DNA of 64,000 nucleotides from Betaproteobacteria bacterium. GTDB taxonomy: Bacteria; Pseudomonadota; Gammaproteobacteria; Burkholderiales; Rhodocyclaceae. Positions 44,458 to 52,557 of this stretch are shown here, one piece after another; position 1 is the first letter of the stretch; every line of letters begins with the position of its first letter. Where the stretch lies: contig JADJBM010000031.1 in assembly GCA_016703785.1 (NCBI GenBank), positions 62,001 through 126,000 on the forward strand, read 5' to 3'. Position numbers and translations under genes: made by a program. A model generated the notes under the pieces. That model was not told where the DNA came from and did no database searches. It saw only the letters and a program-made list of their open reading frames with translations.

Positions 44458-46434
44458 GAATCGATCCCCGCTTCCGGCGCCACGGTAAAACTCTCCGGCG
44501 GCAGTCCGGCCAGATGGCGCTGCCACATCATCTCGCAGGCGCGATCCAGCTCGCGCACGCGACGCATCGTGTCGAACAGGGTGCAGTTTGTGCGATTGCG
44601 CGCGAGTTTTGCGCGCAATGCAGCGAGTTCTCCTGGCTGGGTCGCCAAGCGGAACGCCAACTCCTCATAAGCCTCCCGGTCTGCGGCAACCAGCTCCGGC
44701 AAGCCGGTGGCGCGTACGATGCCAGCGCTGATCCTGGCGGCCATGGTTTCGCCGGGACAGGTCAGCACCGGCAGGCCGGCCCAGAGCGAATCCGCCGCCG
44801 TGGTGTGGGCGCCGCAATAAAAGGTGTCGAGGAACAGGTCTGCGCAGGCGTGCCGCGCCAGATGCTCGGCGTGCGGTAACCGCGGCGCGAAGACGAGCCG
44901 CTCTGGCGCGATGCCGCGCGTTGCCGCCTCGCGCTGCAGATTGCGCCGCACCGCCTCGCCGCCTTCCATTAGCCACAGCACGCTGCCCGGCACGCGAGCG
45001 AGCAGACGCATCCAGACTTCGAAGACGTCCGGCTCGATCTTGTAATTGGCGTTAAAGCTGCAGAAGACGAACCCGTTGTCAGGCAGACCGCAGGCACTGC
45101 GCGACGGCACATTCTCGGAAATCGTTTCATGGTCGTTGTAGATAAAGAGGGTCCCGGGCAGGAACGCCAGCTTCTCGCTCCAGAAGGGCGTCTCTTCGGG
45201 CTGCGTTGTAAAGGCATCCGTGATGCGGTAATCGATCAGCTCCGCCCCCATCGTCGCCGGCAATCCTTGATAGGACACCCGCAGGGGTGCTGGCCGCAGA
45301 GCGAGCACCTCGGGGCGTGAATGTTCCAGGTGGCCGGCAAGATCGATCAGGATGTCGATGCCGTCGCGCGCAATGTGCGCGGCGATTTCCCCGCTGTCCA
45401 GGCCAGACAACTCCCTGAATACGTCGCAGGCCTCTACGATGTGCTGTCTCAGGGGGCCTTCGCCGCGATGCAGGGAATAGCCGAAGACCTCGAAGCGCGC
45501 ACGGTCGCGCAATGCCAGATGACGCCAGTGCAATTTCGCGGACGGGTGCTCGCGGAAGTTCGGCGTGATAAACCCAAGCCGAATTCGCGCATGCGCCCGC
45601 TTTCCGCTGCCGGCCGCGGGTGCAGGGCCTGGGGGAGAGGGCCGCCGCACGCGCCCTTGCGGCCAGCGCGATGCCCCTCGCCAGGGCTTGCTGCTCCGAA
45701 GCCGTCAGCGGCAGGGACAGCGCCGTGTGGTACAGCCCCATCTCCTCCAGCCTCGCCGGCGCACCGCGCAGATCGGCCGCCAATTCCCGCATGCCGGCAA
45801 TCAGGCGCTCGCGTTCGCTCCAGTCGCAGGTTTTCTGCCGCTCCAGCAGGCGCGCCAGGCGGATCTGGCGCGGGTCCAAAGTCAGCCGCTGTGGCACGGC
45901 GACCCCGGCGGCGGATGCGGCCGCAGCGCGGTAACTGTCGGCGGAGGCGGCATCGACACGGCGGGCGTGGGCAAAGGAAGCGCGCGCCTCCGCATCGCGC
46001 TCCAGCATGGCCAGCGCCAGCCCGCGCAGCATGAGGATGTTCGCGGCGTCGGGTTGGAGGCGCAGCCCCCGCTCGGCTGCGGCCAGCGCCTCGGCGTAGC
46101 GATCAAGCCGCAAGAGTACGTCGGCCAGATTGTAGAACGCCGCCCAACTGCCGACATAGCGCTTGGTCAACTGCAGGTTATCCTGCAGCGCTTCCTCCAG
46201 CCGGCCGAGCGCGGCCATGAGTACCGCGCGGTTGAGTCGTGCGCGGAAGTGGCCGGGGTCGAGCCGCAAGGCCTCGTCATAGCGCGCCAGGGCCGTCTGC
46301 GGCGCCCTTCCCGTCGCCTCCAGCAGGATGGCGACGTCGGTCAGCGCCTCGACGTCATCAGGCCGCTGCCGCAGATGCGCTTCGAGCGCCGCCAGCGCCT
46401 GTCCGGGCGCCCAGCGGGCGGATGGGTTTTTCAT
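44454..46434 (-). pseudogene. TPR - GT41 (OGT/SPINDLY-like) glycosyltransferase, frameshifted
   Basis: One gene split between two frames. Residues 1-~265 form tetratricopeptide repeats (ARYDEALRLDPGHFRARLNR and similar). The C-terminal ~390 residues, read in the next frame, are a GT41 catalytic region (LGFITPNFREHPSAKLHWRH, YQGLPATMGAELIDY, FCSFNANYKIEPDVF, TFYCGAHTTAADSLWAGLPV). The shift falls in a C5 run at 45631-45635 (minus); with one C fewer a 659-residue protein results, with a Pro/Ala/Gly linker joining the domains. GT41 enzymes transfer GlcNAc or glucose to proteins. It may be a sequencing error, slippage or decay. ATG 46434 was chosen as start. Confidence 0.8.
45622..45646. repeat. 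C-rich segment resembling the metG repeat, at the GT41 frameshift
   Basis: On the minus strand CCCTCTCCCCCAGGCCCT resembles the left part of the dispersed repeat inside metG (CCCTCTCCCCGGCCCT) but with CA added before GGCC. It coincides with the point where the TPR and GT41 frames part. The similarity is short and C-rich, so chance is possible. Confidence 0.35.
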
Positions 46435-46482
46435 GCGGGCGAAGAAGGGCCGGCGCAGGACGCGCTCGCCCACTCGGAAATA

Positions 46483-47895
46483 CTATTTCTTGAACACGGC
46501 AGCGCCGTGGATGTCGCCGTAATCGGTACCCCCGAACTCATAGGCCAACCCGGCGCGTGCAGCGTTGGAACCTGCGAAGAAGCCGAGGATGCCGGCACTG
46601 CAGCCGCAACCACAGTCGCTTCCGCTGCTGGTGACAGAACCGGATCCGCCAAAGCTCGACCCTCCGATGCTACCACTCCAACTTGTAGAATAAATATTCG
46701 CCCCCATCGGCACGGCAAGGTTGCCCGAGACCGAATAGCTGCCGAAATTCGCCGTCAGGCTGCCAGTGATCGGCTGGGTGCCGAAGGTGAAGACGCTACC
46801 GTCCCAGGCCGTCGGAAAAGTGTAGCCCATGAGCGTATAGGTGGCGGTGGTATTGGCGACCACCAGCGCGTTCATGTCCGCCAGCGGCGTCGGCATGCCG
46901 ACGACGTAGTGGACATGCTGCATGCTGCCGGCATCATCAAGTGGGCATGAAGTGCTGCAGGTGTCGTTGAAAGTGCCGTCGATCCAGCGTCCCCAGCCGA
47001 TGATGCCGTCGGTGAGCATGCCGACCGGCGTGCCCTGTGTGAATGTGACTTCACTGGCAGTTCCCTCGGTGAAGACTGCCAACGTGCCGCCGCTGAAGGT
47101 GGCAGCGGTTGGATAGCTGCCTTCATTTCCATCCAGCAGAGCCATACCGGATGAACCGTTGAACACGCCGACCGCGGCAAGCGAATAACCCGGCCCGGAG
47201 ACCAGTCCCGTCGACAGTCCCGCCGGCGCACCGTCACTAGTGGTGTTATCGCCTGCGACGAACCCGGGAAGCTGCCCTTCCTGCACCGGCGGCGGCGGGA
47301 TCTCTGTCTTCTTGTCGGTCATCACCGGCTGGGTGTTGTTGTCCGCCACATAGGCCGTCTCGCCACTGTTCAGGATCAGGCAACCGGCGGCGTTGCACAC
47401 CTCATTGCTGCCTTCACCCGTCGTGACGTTTATGCTGTTGCCGTAAGTGACCGAGAACTCCGTGCCGCGGATGCCGATAGTGGCCACTGTGGTGGTGACC
47501 CGATAGTTCTCGCGGTTACTGCGCCCGACCAGCCCGGTGATGGTGCGCATGGCGCCCTTCAGCAGGCTGAAGAAACCCTTCTCGCTGCCGTCGGTCTTGC
47601 CTGAGAAGCGGTAGTCGTCGATGCGGAACTGGGTCTGCGGCGCCAGCGACACTTGCGCGCCGTCGTTAAAGCGCACCTGGGCGCGGCCGCTGCCGGTGTC
47701 GATCATCTCGCCGCTGTCGATCTCGGCGCCCTTGGCGAGGGTGCGGCTACGGCCGTCCGCGGCCAGCGCCCTGACATCACCCGTGGCGAAGTCGACGCGC
47801 GCCGCGCCGGCGGCGTGGCTGACATACGGGAAAGCGGCGGCAAGGGCTGCCATGAGGGCGGCGCCAGACTGCTTCATCTTGAATTCGTTCGGCAT
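46483..47895 (-). CDS. Secreted FecR-domain protein with TbpB-like C-terminal domain
   Basis: 470 residues. A signal peptide ends near residue 28 (SHA-AG); there is no lipobox. The FecR domain at about 35-180 closely matches the paralogue at 41104. The C-terminal ~240 residues are Gly/Ser/Thr-rich beta sequence ending with GILGFFAGSNAARAGLAYEF and IHGAAVFKK, the pattern of the small beta-barrel (TbpB-type) at the end of Slam/type XI secretion cargo. A cysteine cluster DCGCGCS precedes it. Six N-x-S/T sequons lie outside the signal region. A strong AGGAGG ribosome site precedes the ATG. It lies 12 bases after the Slam-like gene. A cargo role is inferred. Confidence 0.82.
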   Translation of the reverse strand: MPNEFKMKQSGAALMAALAAAFPYVSHAAGAARVDFATGDVRALAADGRSRTLAKGAEIDSGEMIDTGSGRAQVRFNDGAQVSLAPQTQFRIDDYRFSGKTDGSEKGFFSLLKGAMRTITGLVGRSNRENYRVTTTVATIGIRGTEFSVTYGNSINVTTGEGSNEVCNAAGCLILNSGETAYVADNNTQPVMTDKKTEIPPPPVQEGQLPGFVAGDNTTSDGAPAGLSTGLVSGPGYSLAAVGVFNGSSGMALLDGNEGSYPTAATFSGGTLAVFTEGTASEVTFTQGTPVGMLTDGIIGWGRWIDGTFNDTCSTSCPLDDAGSMQHVHYVVGMPTPLADMNALVVANTTATYTLMGYTFPTAWDGSVFTFGTQPITGSLTANFGSYSVSGNLAVPMGANIYSTSWSGSIGGSSFGGSGSVTSSGSDCGCGCSAGILGFFAGSNAARAGLAYEFGGTDYGDIHGAAVFKK

Positions 47896-47907
47896 GATGC
47901 CTCCTGC

Positions 47908-49233
47908 TCAGAACTCGCGACGTACGGTGACGGACAGGACTTCGCGCCGGTAACGATTGAGCGCGATATTCGACTGTGCATCGGTATATTGGAACTGCGG
48001 GGTCACGCGCCAATCCTTCGCAGGTGTCCACACAACCCCGGCGCCGAAATTCCACTGGTTGTCTGTGCGCGTTTTCAGGAAGAAGGGATCCTCCCCGCCA
48101 TAGCGGCGATGCTCGTAACCCAGGTTTACGAAGGCTTTGGCATCCCGGTGGAACTCGTGCTGGGCACCGACGCGCGCGCCGTAAAGGGAATGGCCAAGAT
48201 ACTCGAAGCCATCCTTGCGTGTCGGTTCGTCGCCGATGTAGGCGCCGCCATAGAAAACAGTCTTGAATCCCTTCAGCGCATGGGCAAAATTGGCGCCGAT
48301 GACGAAGCGGTCGGCATTGCGCACTTCCTGGGACATGTAGCGCAGGTCGGAATACTGGACGTACAGGCTGGCCTGGTTGCGTGCGTCGTAATTGTGCTGC
48401 CACTGCGCCGTGAAGCCGGCCGCCTCGCGATAGCGATCGTTGTCCACCCAGAACTGGTTGTACTGCAGGGCGGCACTGAAAACATCCTTGCCGTAGGTGC
48501 GGATCACGCCGACATAGGCGTCGGCCGAACCGGTGTCGAAGATATCGACATCGGTATTCATGCGCTTGTTGCCATTCAATCCGGCGGTGAAGGCCCATTC
48601 CTTGTCCAGCGGCTTGCGCAAGTTCAGCCCGCCGCCGACCGAGGTAAAGGTGTCGCTGCGTCGCGTACCGCCAGGATCGAGCGTGAAGATGGCGCCGCCG
48701 AACAGGGGCACCGCCACGTTGCGGTCCGCTGTAGCGCTATTGACATTGGTATCGTGGCCGAAGGTGCCTTCGACATAGCCGCGTACCGTGGTACGCCCTT
48801 CGTCCTCGACCCGCTCGATGGCCGAAAGCAGTCGGTCGATGGTGACAGCGACTTCCGGCGGCACACCTTGCTTCTTGACGGTTTCGAATTCCTGCTTTGC
48901 GGTTTTGGTTTCGCCAAGCGCGGCATAGGCTCGGGCGATCTCGGCGCGGGCGCGGACATGGTTGGGGTCGACGGCCAGCACGCGCTCGAAAGCAAAGACG
49001 GCGTTGGTGTTCTTGCCGGTTTCAAGGGCGGCCAGGCCGAGGAGGAAATCGTAGTCGGGGTTGCCCGCACGTTCTGTCTCGAGGGGTTCCAGGATGACAT
49101 AGGCGGCTTTGGCGTCGCCCTTGTCCAGCAATGCACGGGCATTGTCAATTACCGCATCGGCCTGTACCGCACTGGCCGCCAAAAAGCCAGCCGCCAGCAG
49201 CGCTATCCGGATCGTGTTTTTCGTTTTCTTCAC
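47908..49233 (-). CDS. Outer-membrane TPR/beta-barrel protein, Slam (T11SS)-like
   Basis: 441 residues. A signal peptide (to about residue 25, VQA-DA) precedes two to three TPR-like helical pairs (about 27-150: ARALLDKGDAKAAYVILEPL, AVFAFERVLAVDPNHVRARA). A ~270-residue beta-barrel follows, with alternating aromatic strands, ending in the outer-membrane signature RREVLSVTVRREF. This TPR-plus-DUF560-barrel architecture is that of Slam translocators, which move lipoproteins or soluble cargo to the surface. The GTG at 49233 was chosen for its GGAGG site. The adjacent gene encodes a TbpB-like-ended secreted protein, the expected partner. Sequence-level homology to Slam was not tested. Confidence 0.8.
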   Translation of the reverse strand: MKKTKNTIRIALLAAGFLAASAVQADAVIDNARALLDKGDAKAAYVILEPLETERAGNPDYDFLLGLAALETGKNTNAVFAFERVLAVDPNHVRARAEIARAYAALGETKTAKQEFETVKKQGVPPEVAVTIDRLLSAIERVEDEGRTTVRGYVEGTFGHDTNVNSATADRNVAVPLFGGAIFTLDPGGTRRSDTFTSVGGGLNLRKPLDKEWAFTAGLNGNKRMNTDVDIFDTGSADAYVGVIRTYGKDVFSAALQYNQFWVDNDRYREAAGFTAQWQHNYDARNQASLYVQYSDLRYMSQEVRNADRFVIGANFAHALKGFKTVFYGGAYIGDEPTRKDGFEYLGHSLYGARVGAQHEFHRDAKAFVNLGYEHRRYGGEDPFFLKTRTDNQWNFGAGVVWTPAKDWRVTPQFQYTDAQSNIALNRYRREVLSVTVRREF

Positions 49234-49314
49234 CGAACCTCCTTCCCGGCAACCGCTTTGCCGGACAAGCCAATACCCAAGACGTTTCGGGTACCCCAAA
49301 CAACCGAATGACAT

Positions 49315-49333
49315 TGTAGGAGATTTTCCTACA
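49315..49333. promoter_or_regulatory. Perfect inverted repeat upstream of the Slam-like gene
   Basis: TGTAGGA-GATTT-TCCTACA, 7-bp arms and 5-base spacer, about 80 bases before the Slam-like start codon. It may be a regulator operator or a leader hairpin; it has no adjacent T-run in the minus direction. Confidence 0.5.
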
Positions 49334-49369
49334 TTCAACCAATACTATCTATCTCTCGCTCGCCTTGAA

Positions 49370-49480
49370 TTAACTGACCCAAGCCTTGGCTGCAATCTGT
49401 TGCGGCGTTTGAGCCTGAGCCAATCCCACAGGAACCAGCACGGTCAGAGCCAGGAAACTCAAGAATAAAAGAATTCGCAT
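49370..49480 (-). CDS. 36-residue secreted peptide, possible PBP5-type remnant
   Basis: ATG at 49480 with a strong GGAGG ribosome site. Residues 1-23 are a typical signal peptide (MRILLFLSFL... ending AQA), leaving a 13-residue mature part QTPQQIAAKAWVS before TAA. That mature start resembles the N-terminus of D-alanyl-D-alanine carboxypeptidases (LAAKAW-type), so it may be a truncated dacA relic retaining start signals. Alternatively it is a genuine small secreted peptide. It lies upstream of the Slam-like gene on the same strand. It is below usual gene-calling size. Confidence 0.55.
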   Translation of the reverse strand: MRILLFLSFLALTVLVPVGLAQAQTPQQIAAKAWVS

Positions 49481-49486
49481 TAAAAA

Positions 49487-49505
49487 TGCCTCCTTCGGAG
49501 GTTTA
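49487..49505. other. Hairpin containing the ribosome-binding site of the 36-residue ORF
   Basis: Core CCTCC-TTC-GGAGG (perfect 5-bp stem, 3-base loop; minus strand CCTCC-GAA-GGAGG) places the GGAGG Shine-Dalgarno of the small ORF in the 3' arm. Pairing would hide the site, so translation could be conditional. Confidence 0.45.
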
Positions 49506-49507
49506 CT

Positions 49508-49533
49508 TTTATATATTTACGTCTAAATGTCAA
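49508..49533 (-). promoter_or_regulatory. Probable sigma-70 promoter of the Slam/FecR operon
   Basis: Minus strand TTGACA (49528-49533) and TATAAA (49508-49513) with a 14-base spacer, shorter than the ideal 17. It lies in a markedly AT-rich stretch 28 bases before the small ORF and is followed by no other gene start until the Slam-like gene. Confidence 0.5.
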
Positions 49534-49536
49534 TTA

Positions 49537-49562
49537 GTTATGTTGTTTTTTTGATACATAAC
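49537..49562. promoter_or_regulatory. Inverted repeat next to the -35 box
   Basis: GTTATGT-N12-ACATAAC, perfect 7-bp arms, ending 4 bases upstream of the TTGACA box. Position and symmetry suggest a dimeric regulator binding site for the Slam/FecR operon. The regulator is not identified. Confidence 0.5.
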
Positions 49563-49582
49563 ATTAACCTTGGTTTTTTAGA

Positions 49583-49606
49583 TAAAAAAACCGCCCGCAG
49601 GCGGTT
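49583..49606 (-). terminator. Rho-independent terminator of the decarboxylase gene
   Basis: Minus strand AACCGCC-TGC-GGGCGGTT followed by a run of T residues, 21 bases after the decarboxylase stop codon. It isolates the decarboxylase from the Slam-like operon downstream. Confidence 0.93.
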
Positions 49607-49626
49607 CCTCTAGGACTGAATGCATT

Positions 49627-51861
49627 TCACCTCACGCAATCCACCAGATAACGTACCTTGCCGCTCGAGACATCCTTGACCAACCCGTGGATGTCGGTCT
49701 CGAAGCCCGGGAAGCGTTCGTTGAAATCGCGGGCATATTGCAGGTAACGGACGATGGTGCGGTTGAAGCGCTCACCCGGAATCAGCAAGGGGATTCCGGG
49801 AGGATACGGCGTTAGCAGCACGCTGGTTATCCTGTCCTCGAGCGCGTCGATATCGACGCGCTCGATCTCACGGTGCGCCATCCTGGCGAAGGCATCCGCC
49901 GGACGCATTGCCGGCACCATGTCGGACAGATACATCTCGGTCGTCAGGCGCGCCACGTCATTGGCTTTGTAGACGTCATGGATTTGCCGGCACAGGTCGC
50001 GCAGGCCTATACGCTCATAGCGCGGATGCTTGGCCACGAACTCGGGCAGCACCTTCCACAACGGATGGTTCCGGTCGTAGTCGTCCTTGAACTGCTGCAA
50101 TTCGGTCACCATGGTGTTCCAGCGGCCCTTGGTGATGCCGATGGTGAACATGATGAAGAAGGAGTAGAGGCCGCACTTCTCGACGATGACCCCATGCTCG
50201 GCCAGATATTTTGTGACGATCGCCGCCGGGATGCCCCAGTCGGCAAAATCGCCATCCACGTCGAGTCCCGGCGTAATGACCGTGGCCTTGATCGGATCAA
50301 GCATGTTGAAGCCGTCGGCCAGCTTGCCAAAGCCATGCCAGCGTTCGCCCGGCTTGAGCATCCAGGCTTCGCGCTCCTCGATGCCTTCCTCCGACAGATC
50401 GTCCGGCCCCCACACCTTGAACCACCAGTCGGCGCCCCATTCCTCGGCCACCTTGCGCATGGCGCGGCGGAAATCCAGCGCCTCGGCGATAGACTCTTCG
50501 ACCAGCGCAGTGCCGCCAGGCTCCTCCATCATCGCCGCCGCCACGTCGCAGGAAGCGATGATGGCGTATTGCGGCGAGGTTGAGGTGTGCATCAGGTAGG
50601 CCTCGTTGAAGACGTCATGGTCCAGCTTGCGGTTCTCGGAATCCTGCACCAGAATCTGCGACGCTTGGCTCAAACCGGCCAGGAGCTTGTGAGTGGACTG
50701 CGTCGAGAACACCATCGACTCCTTGCAGCGTTGCCTGTCGGCGCCGATGGCATGGTAATCGCCGTAGAAATCATGAAAGGCGGCATGCGGCAACCAGGCT
50801 TCGTCGAAATGCAGCGTGTCAATCTTGCCGTCCAGCATCTCCTTGATCTCCTCGACGTTGTAGAGGATCCCGTCGTAGGTGGACTGGGTGATGGTCAGGA
50901 CGCGTGGCTGCCCCTTCACCTTGGAGGCGAAAGGGTGGGCAGCGATTTTCCGCTGGATGTTCTCCCAGGCAAATTCCGCCTTCGGTATCGGCCCGATGAT
51001 GCCGTAGTTGTTGCGCGTCGGCATGAGGAACACCGGGATGGCGCCGGTCATGATGATCGCGTGCAGCACCGACTTGTGGCAGTTGCGGTCGACGATGACG
51101 ATGTCGCCCGGCGCGACGGTCGAATGCCAGACGATCTTGTTCGACGTCGAGGTGCCGTTGGTGACGAAGAACAGGTGGTCGGCGTTGAAGATTCTGGCTG
51201 CGTTGCGCTCGGAAGCCGCCACCGGGCCGGTGTGGTCGAGCAACTGGCCGAGTTCCTCCACGGCATTGCAGACATCGGCACGCAGCATGTTTTCACCGAA
51301 GAACTGGTGGAACATCTGGCCCACGGGCGATTTCAGGAAGGCCACGCCGCCCGAGTGCCCCGGGCAATGCCAGGAATAGGAACCGTCTGCGGCATAGTGC
51401 GTCAGCGCGCGGAAGAACGGCGGCGGCAGCGAATCGAGATAGGCCTTGGACTCGCGCACAACGTAGCGGGCGATGAATTCCGGCGTGTCCTCGAACATGT
51501 GGATGAAGCCGTGCAACTCGCGCAGCACGTCGTTCGGGATGTGGCGCGAAGTGCGCGTCTCGCCGTGCAGAAAGATCGGGATCTCCGCATTACGGGAGCG
51601 CACGCCGCTGACGAAGGCGCGCAACCCGGCGATGGTCTCCTGCTCTTGGTTGGCCAGCTCTTCGTCGTCGATGGAAAGGATGAACGCCGAGGCACGGCTC
51701 TGCTGCTGCGCAAAGGAAGACAAGTCACCGTAGCTGGTGACGCCCAGCACCTCCATGCCTTCCGCCTCGATGGCTTCAGCCAGACGCCGGATGCCGAGGC
51801 CGCTCGCGTTCTCAGAGCGAAAATCCTCGTCGATGATGATGATGGGGAAATGAAACCGCAT
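49627..51861 (-). CDS. Lysine/arginine/ornithine decarboxylase (fold type I, wing-domain)
   Basis: 744 residues, the size of inducible CadA/AdiA/SpeC-type decarboxylases. N-terminal wing (receiver-like) domain at about 1-130; PLP core with HCPGHSGGVAFLKSP, NGTSTSNKIVWHS and the Schiff-base lysine in STQSTHKLLAGLSQAS; C-terminal domain ending LLTPYPPGIPLLIPGERF. It produces a polyamine (cadaverine, agmatine or putrescine) by decarboxylation; substrate cannot be set from sequence alone, but similarity favours lysine or arginine. It is 28 bases after dcd with a GGAGGA ribosome site and ends at a strong terminator. Confidence 0.93.
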   Translation of the reverse strand: MRFHFPIIIIDEDFRSENASGLGIRRLAEAIEAEGMEVLGVTSYGDLSSFAQQQSRASAFILSIDDEELANQEQETIAGLRAFVSGVRSRNAEIPIFLHGETRTSRHIPNDVLRELHGFIHMFEDTPEFIARYVVRESKAYLDSLPPPFFRALTHYAADGSYSWHCPGHSGGVAFLKSPVGQMFHQFFGENMLRADVCNAVEELGQLLDHTGPVAASERNAARIFNADHLFFVTNGTSTSNKIVWHSTVAPGDIVIVDRNCHKSVLHAIIMTGAIPVFLMPTRNNYGIIGPIPKAEFAWENIQRKIAAHPFASKVKGQPRVLTITQSTYDGILYNVEEIKEMLDGKIDTLHFDEAWLPHAAFHDFYGDYHAIGADRQRCKESMVFSTQSTHKLLAGLSQASQILVQDSENRKLDHDVFNEAYLMHTSTSPQYAIIASCDVAAAMMEEPGGTALVEESIAEALDFRRAMRKVAEEWGADWWFKVWGPDDLSEEGIEEREAWMLKPGERWHGFGKLADGFNMLDPIKATVITPGLDVDGDFADWGIPAAIVTKYLAEHGVIVEKCGLYSFFIMFTIGITKGRWNTMVTELQQFKDDYDRNHPLWKVLPEFVAKHPRYERIGLRDLCRQIHDVYKANDVARLTTEMYLSDMVPAMRPADAFARMAHREIERVDIDALEDRITSVLLTPYPPGIPLLIPGERFNRTIVRYLQYARDFNERFPGFETDIHGLVKDVSSGKVRYLVDCVR

Positions 51862-51889
51862 GGCCTATCCTCCTGTCGGAGTTGCCGGA

Positions 51890-52456
51890 TCAGATCTTGG
51901 GCAGGGTGACGCCAACCTGCCCCTGGTACTTGCCGCCGCGATCCTTGTACGAGGTTTCGCACACCTCGTCGGACTCGAAGAACAATACCTGCGCGATGCC
52001 CTCGTTAGCATAGATTTTCGCCGGCAGGGGTGTGGTGTTGGAGAACTCCAGCGTGACGTAGCCCTCCCATTCCGGTTCGAAGGGCGTGACGTTCACGATG
52101 ATGCCGCAGCGGGCATAGGTGCTCTTGCCAAGGCAAATCGTCAGCACGTTGCGCGGAATGCGGAAATACTCGACGGTACGCGCCAGGGCAAAGGAGTTGG
52201 GCGGAATGATGCAATGTTCGCCTTTCACCTCGACGAAGGAATTGGGATCGAAGTTCTTCGGGTCGACGATGGTGCAGTTGATGTTGGTGAACAGCTTGAA
52301 CTCGTTCGAGCAGCGGATATCGTAGCCATAGCTGGAGGTGCCGTAGGAGACGATCTTGCGGCCGTCGACCTCACGCACCTGGCCGGGCTCGAACGGCTCG
52401 ATCATGTTGTGCTCTTTCGCCATGCGGCGAATCCACTTGTCGGACTTGATGCTCAT
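51890..52456 (-). CDS. dcd: dCTP deaminase
   Basis: 188 residues. Motifs are SSYGYDIRCSNEFKLF, the CIIPPNSFALARTVEYF strand, GKSTYARCGIIVNVTPFEPEWEG with the catalytic Glu nearby, and the C-terminal ESDEVCETSYKDRGGKYQGQ. It deaminates dCTP to dUTP, feeding dUMP for ThyA. The ATG at 52456 (MSIKSDKWI) is standard. A strong terminator hairpin ends only 10 bases upstream of the start codon, so its expression probably depends on read-through or attenuation. Confidence 0.97.
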   Translation of the reverse strand: MSIKSDKWIRRMAKEHNMIEPFEPGQVREVDGRKIVSYGTSSYGYDIRCSNEFKLFTNINCTIVDPKNFDPNSFVEVKGEHCIIPPNSFALARTVEYFRIPRNVLTICLGKSTYARCGIIVNVTPFEPEWEGYVTLEFSNTTPLPAKIYANEGIAQVLFFESDEVCETSYKDRGGKYQGQVGVTLPKI

Positions 52457-52466
52457 CGCGCTTCCC

Positions 52467-52498
52467 AAAAAGAAAACAAGCCGCCACGCGGCTTGTTT
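52467..52498 (-). terminator. Strong terminator hairpin directly before dcd (possible attenuator)
   Basis: Minus strand AAACAAGCCGC-GTG-GCGGCTTGTTT, an 11-bp perfect stem with 3-base loop, then TCTTTTT. The T-run ends 10 bases before the dcd ATG with GGGAAG between. Any transcript entering dcd from upstream must pass it. Confidence 0.85.
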
Positions 52499-52508
52499 CG
52501 GCGCAGGC

Positions 52509-52528
52509 TAACTTCGCTTGCGAAGTTA
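52509..52528. other. Leader hairpin (apbC-dcd spacer), 3 of 3
   Basis: Perfect inverted repeat TAACTTCG-CTTG-CGAAGTTA, 8-bp arms, 10 bases upstream of the dcd terminator hairpin. Confidence 0.8.
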
Positions 52529-52529
52529 A

Positions 52530-52546
52530 GGCCGCGGAAAGCGGCC
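52530..52546. other. Leader hairpin (apbC-dcd spacer), 2 of 3
   Basis: Perfect inverted repeat GGCCGC-GGAAA-GCGGCC, 6-bp GC arms, one base from the preceding repeat. Its GCGGCC arm followed by TT could alternatively pair with the AAGCCGC arm of the terminator. Confidence 0.75.
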
Positions 52547-52557
52547 GGCCGTAGCCA

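Noticed and set aside
45127..45640. The TPR frame continuing past the GT41 frameshift as a separate protein end
   Set aside because: Downstream of the C5 run this frame loses all TPR character and runs opposite-phase to conserved GT41 motifs.
47653..49311. 552-residue plus-strand frame antisense to the Slam-like gene
   Set aside because: Antisense composition only; the minus-strand genes have signal peptides, ribosome sites and an outer-membrane C-terminus.
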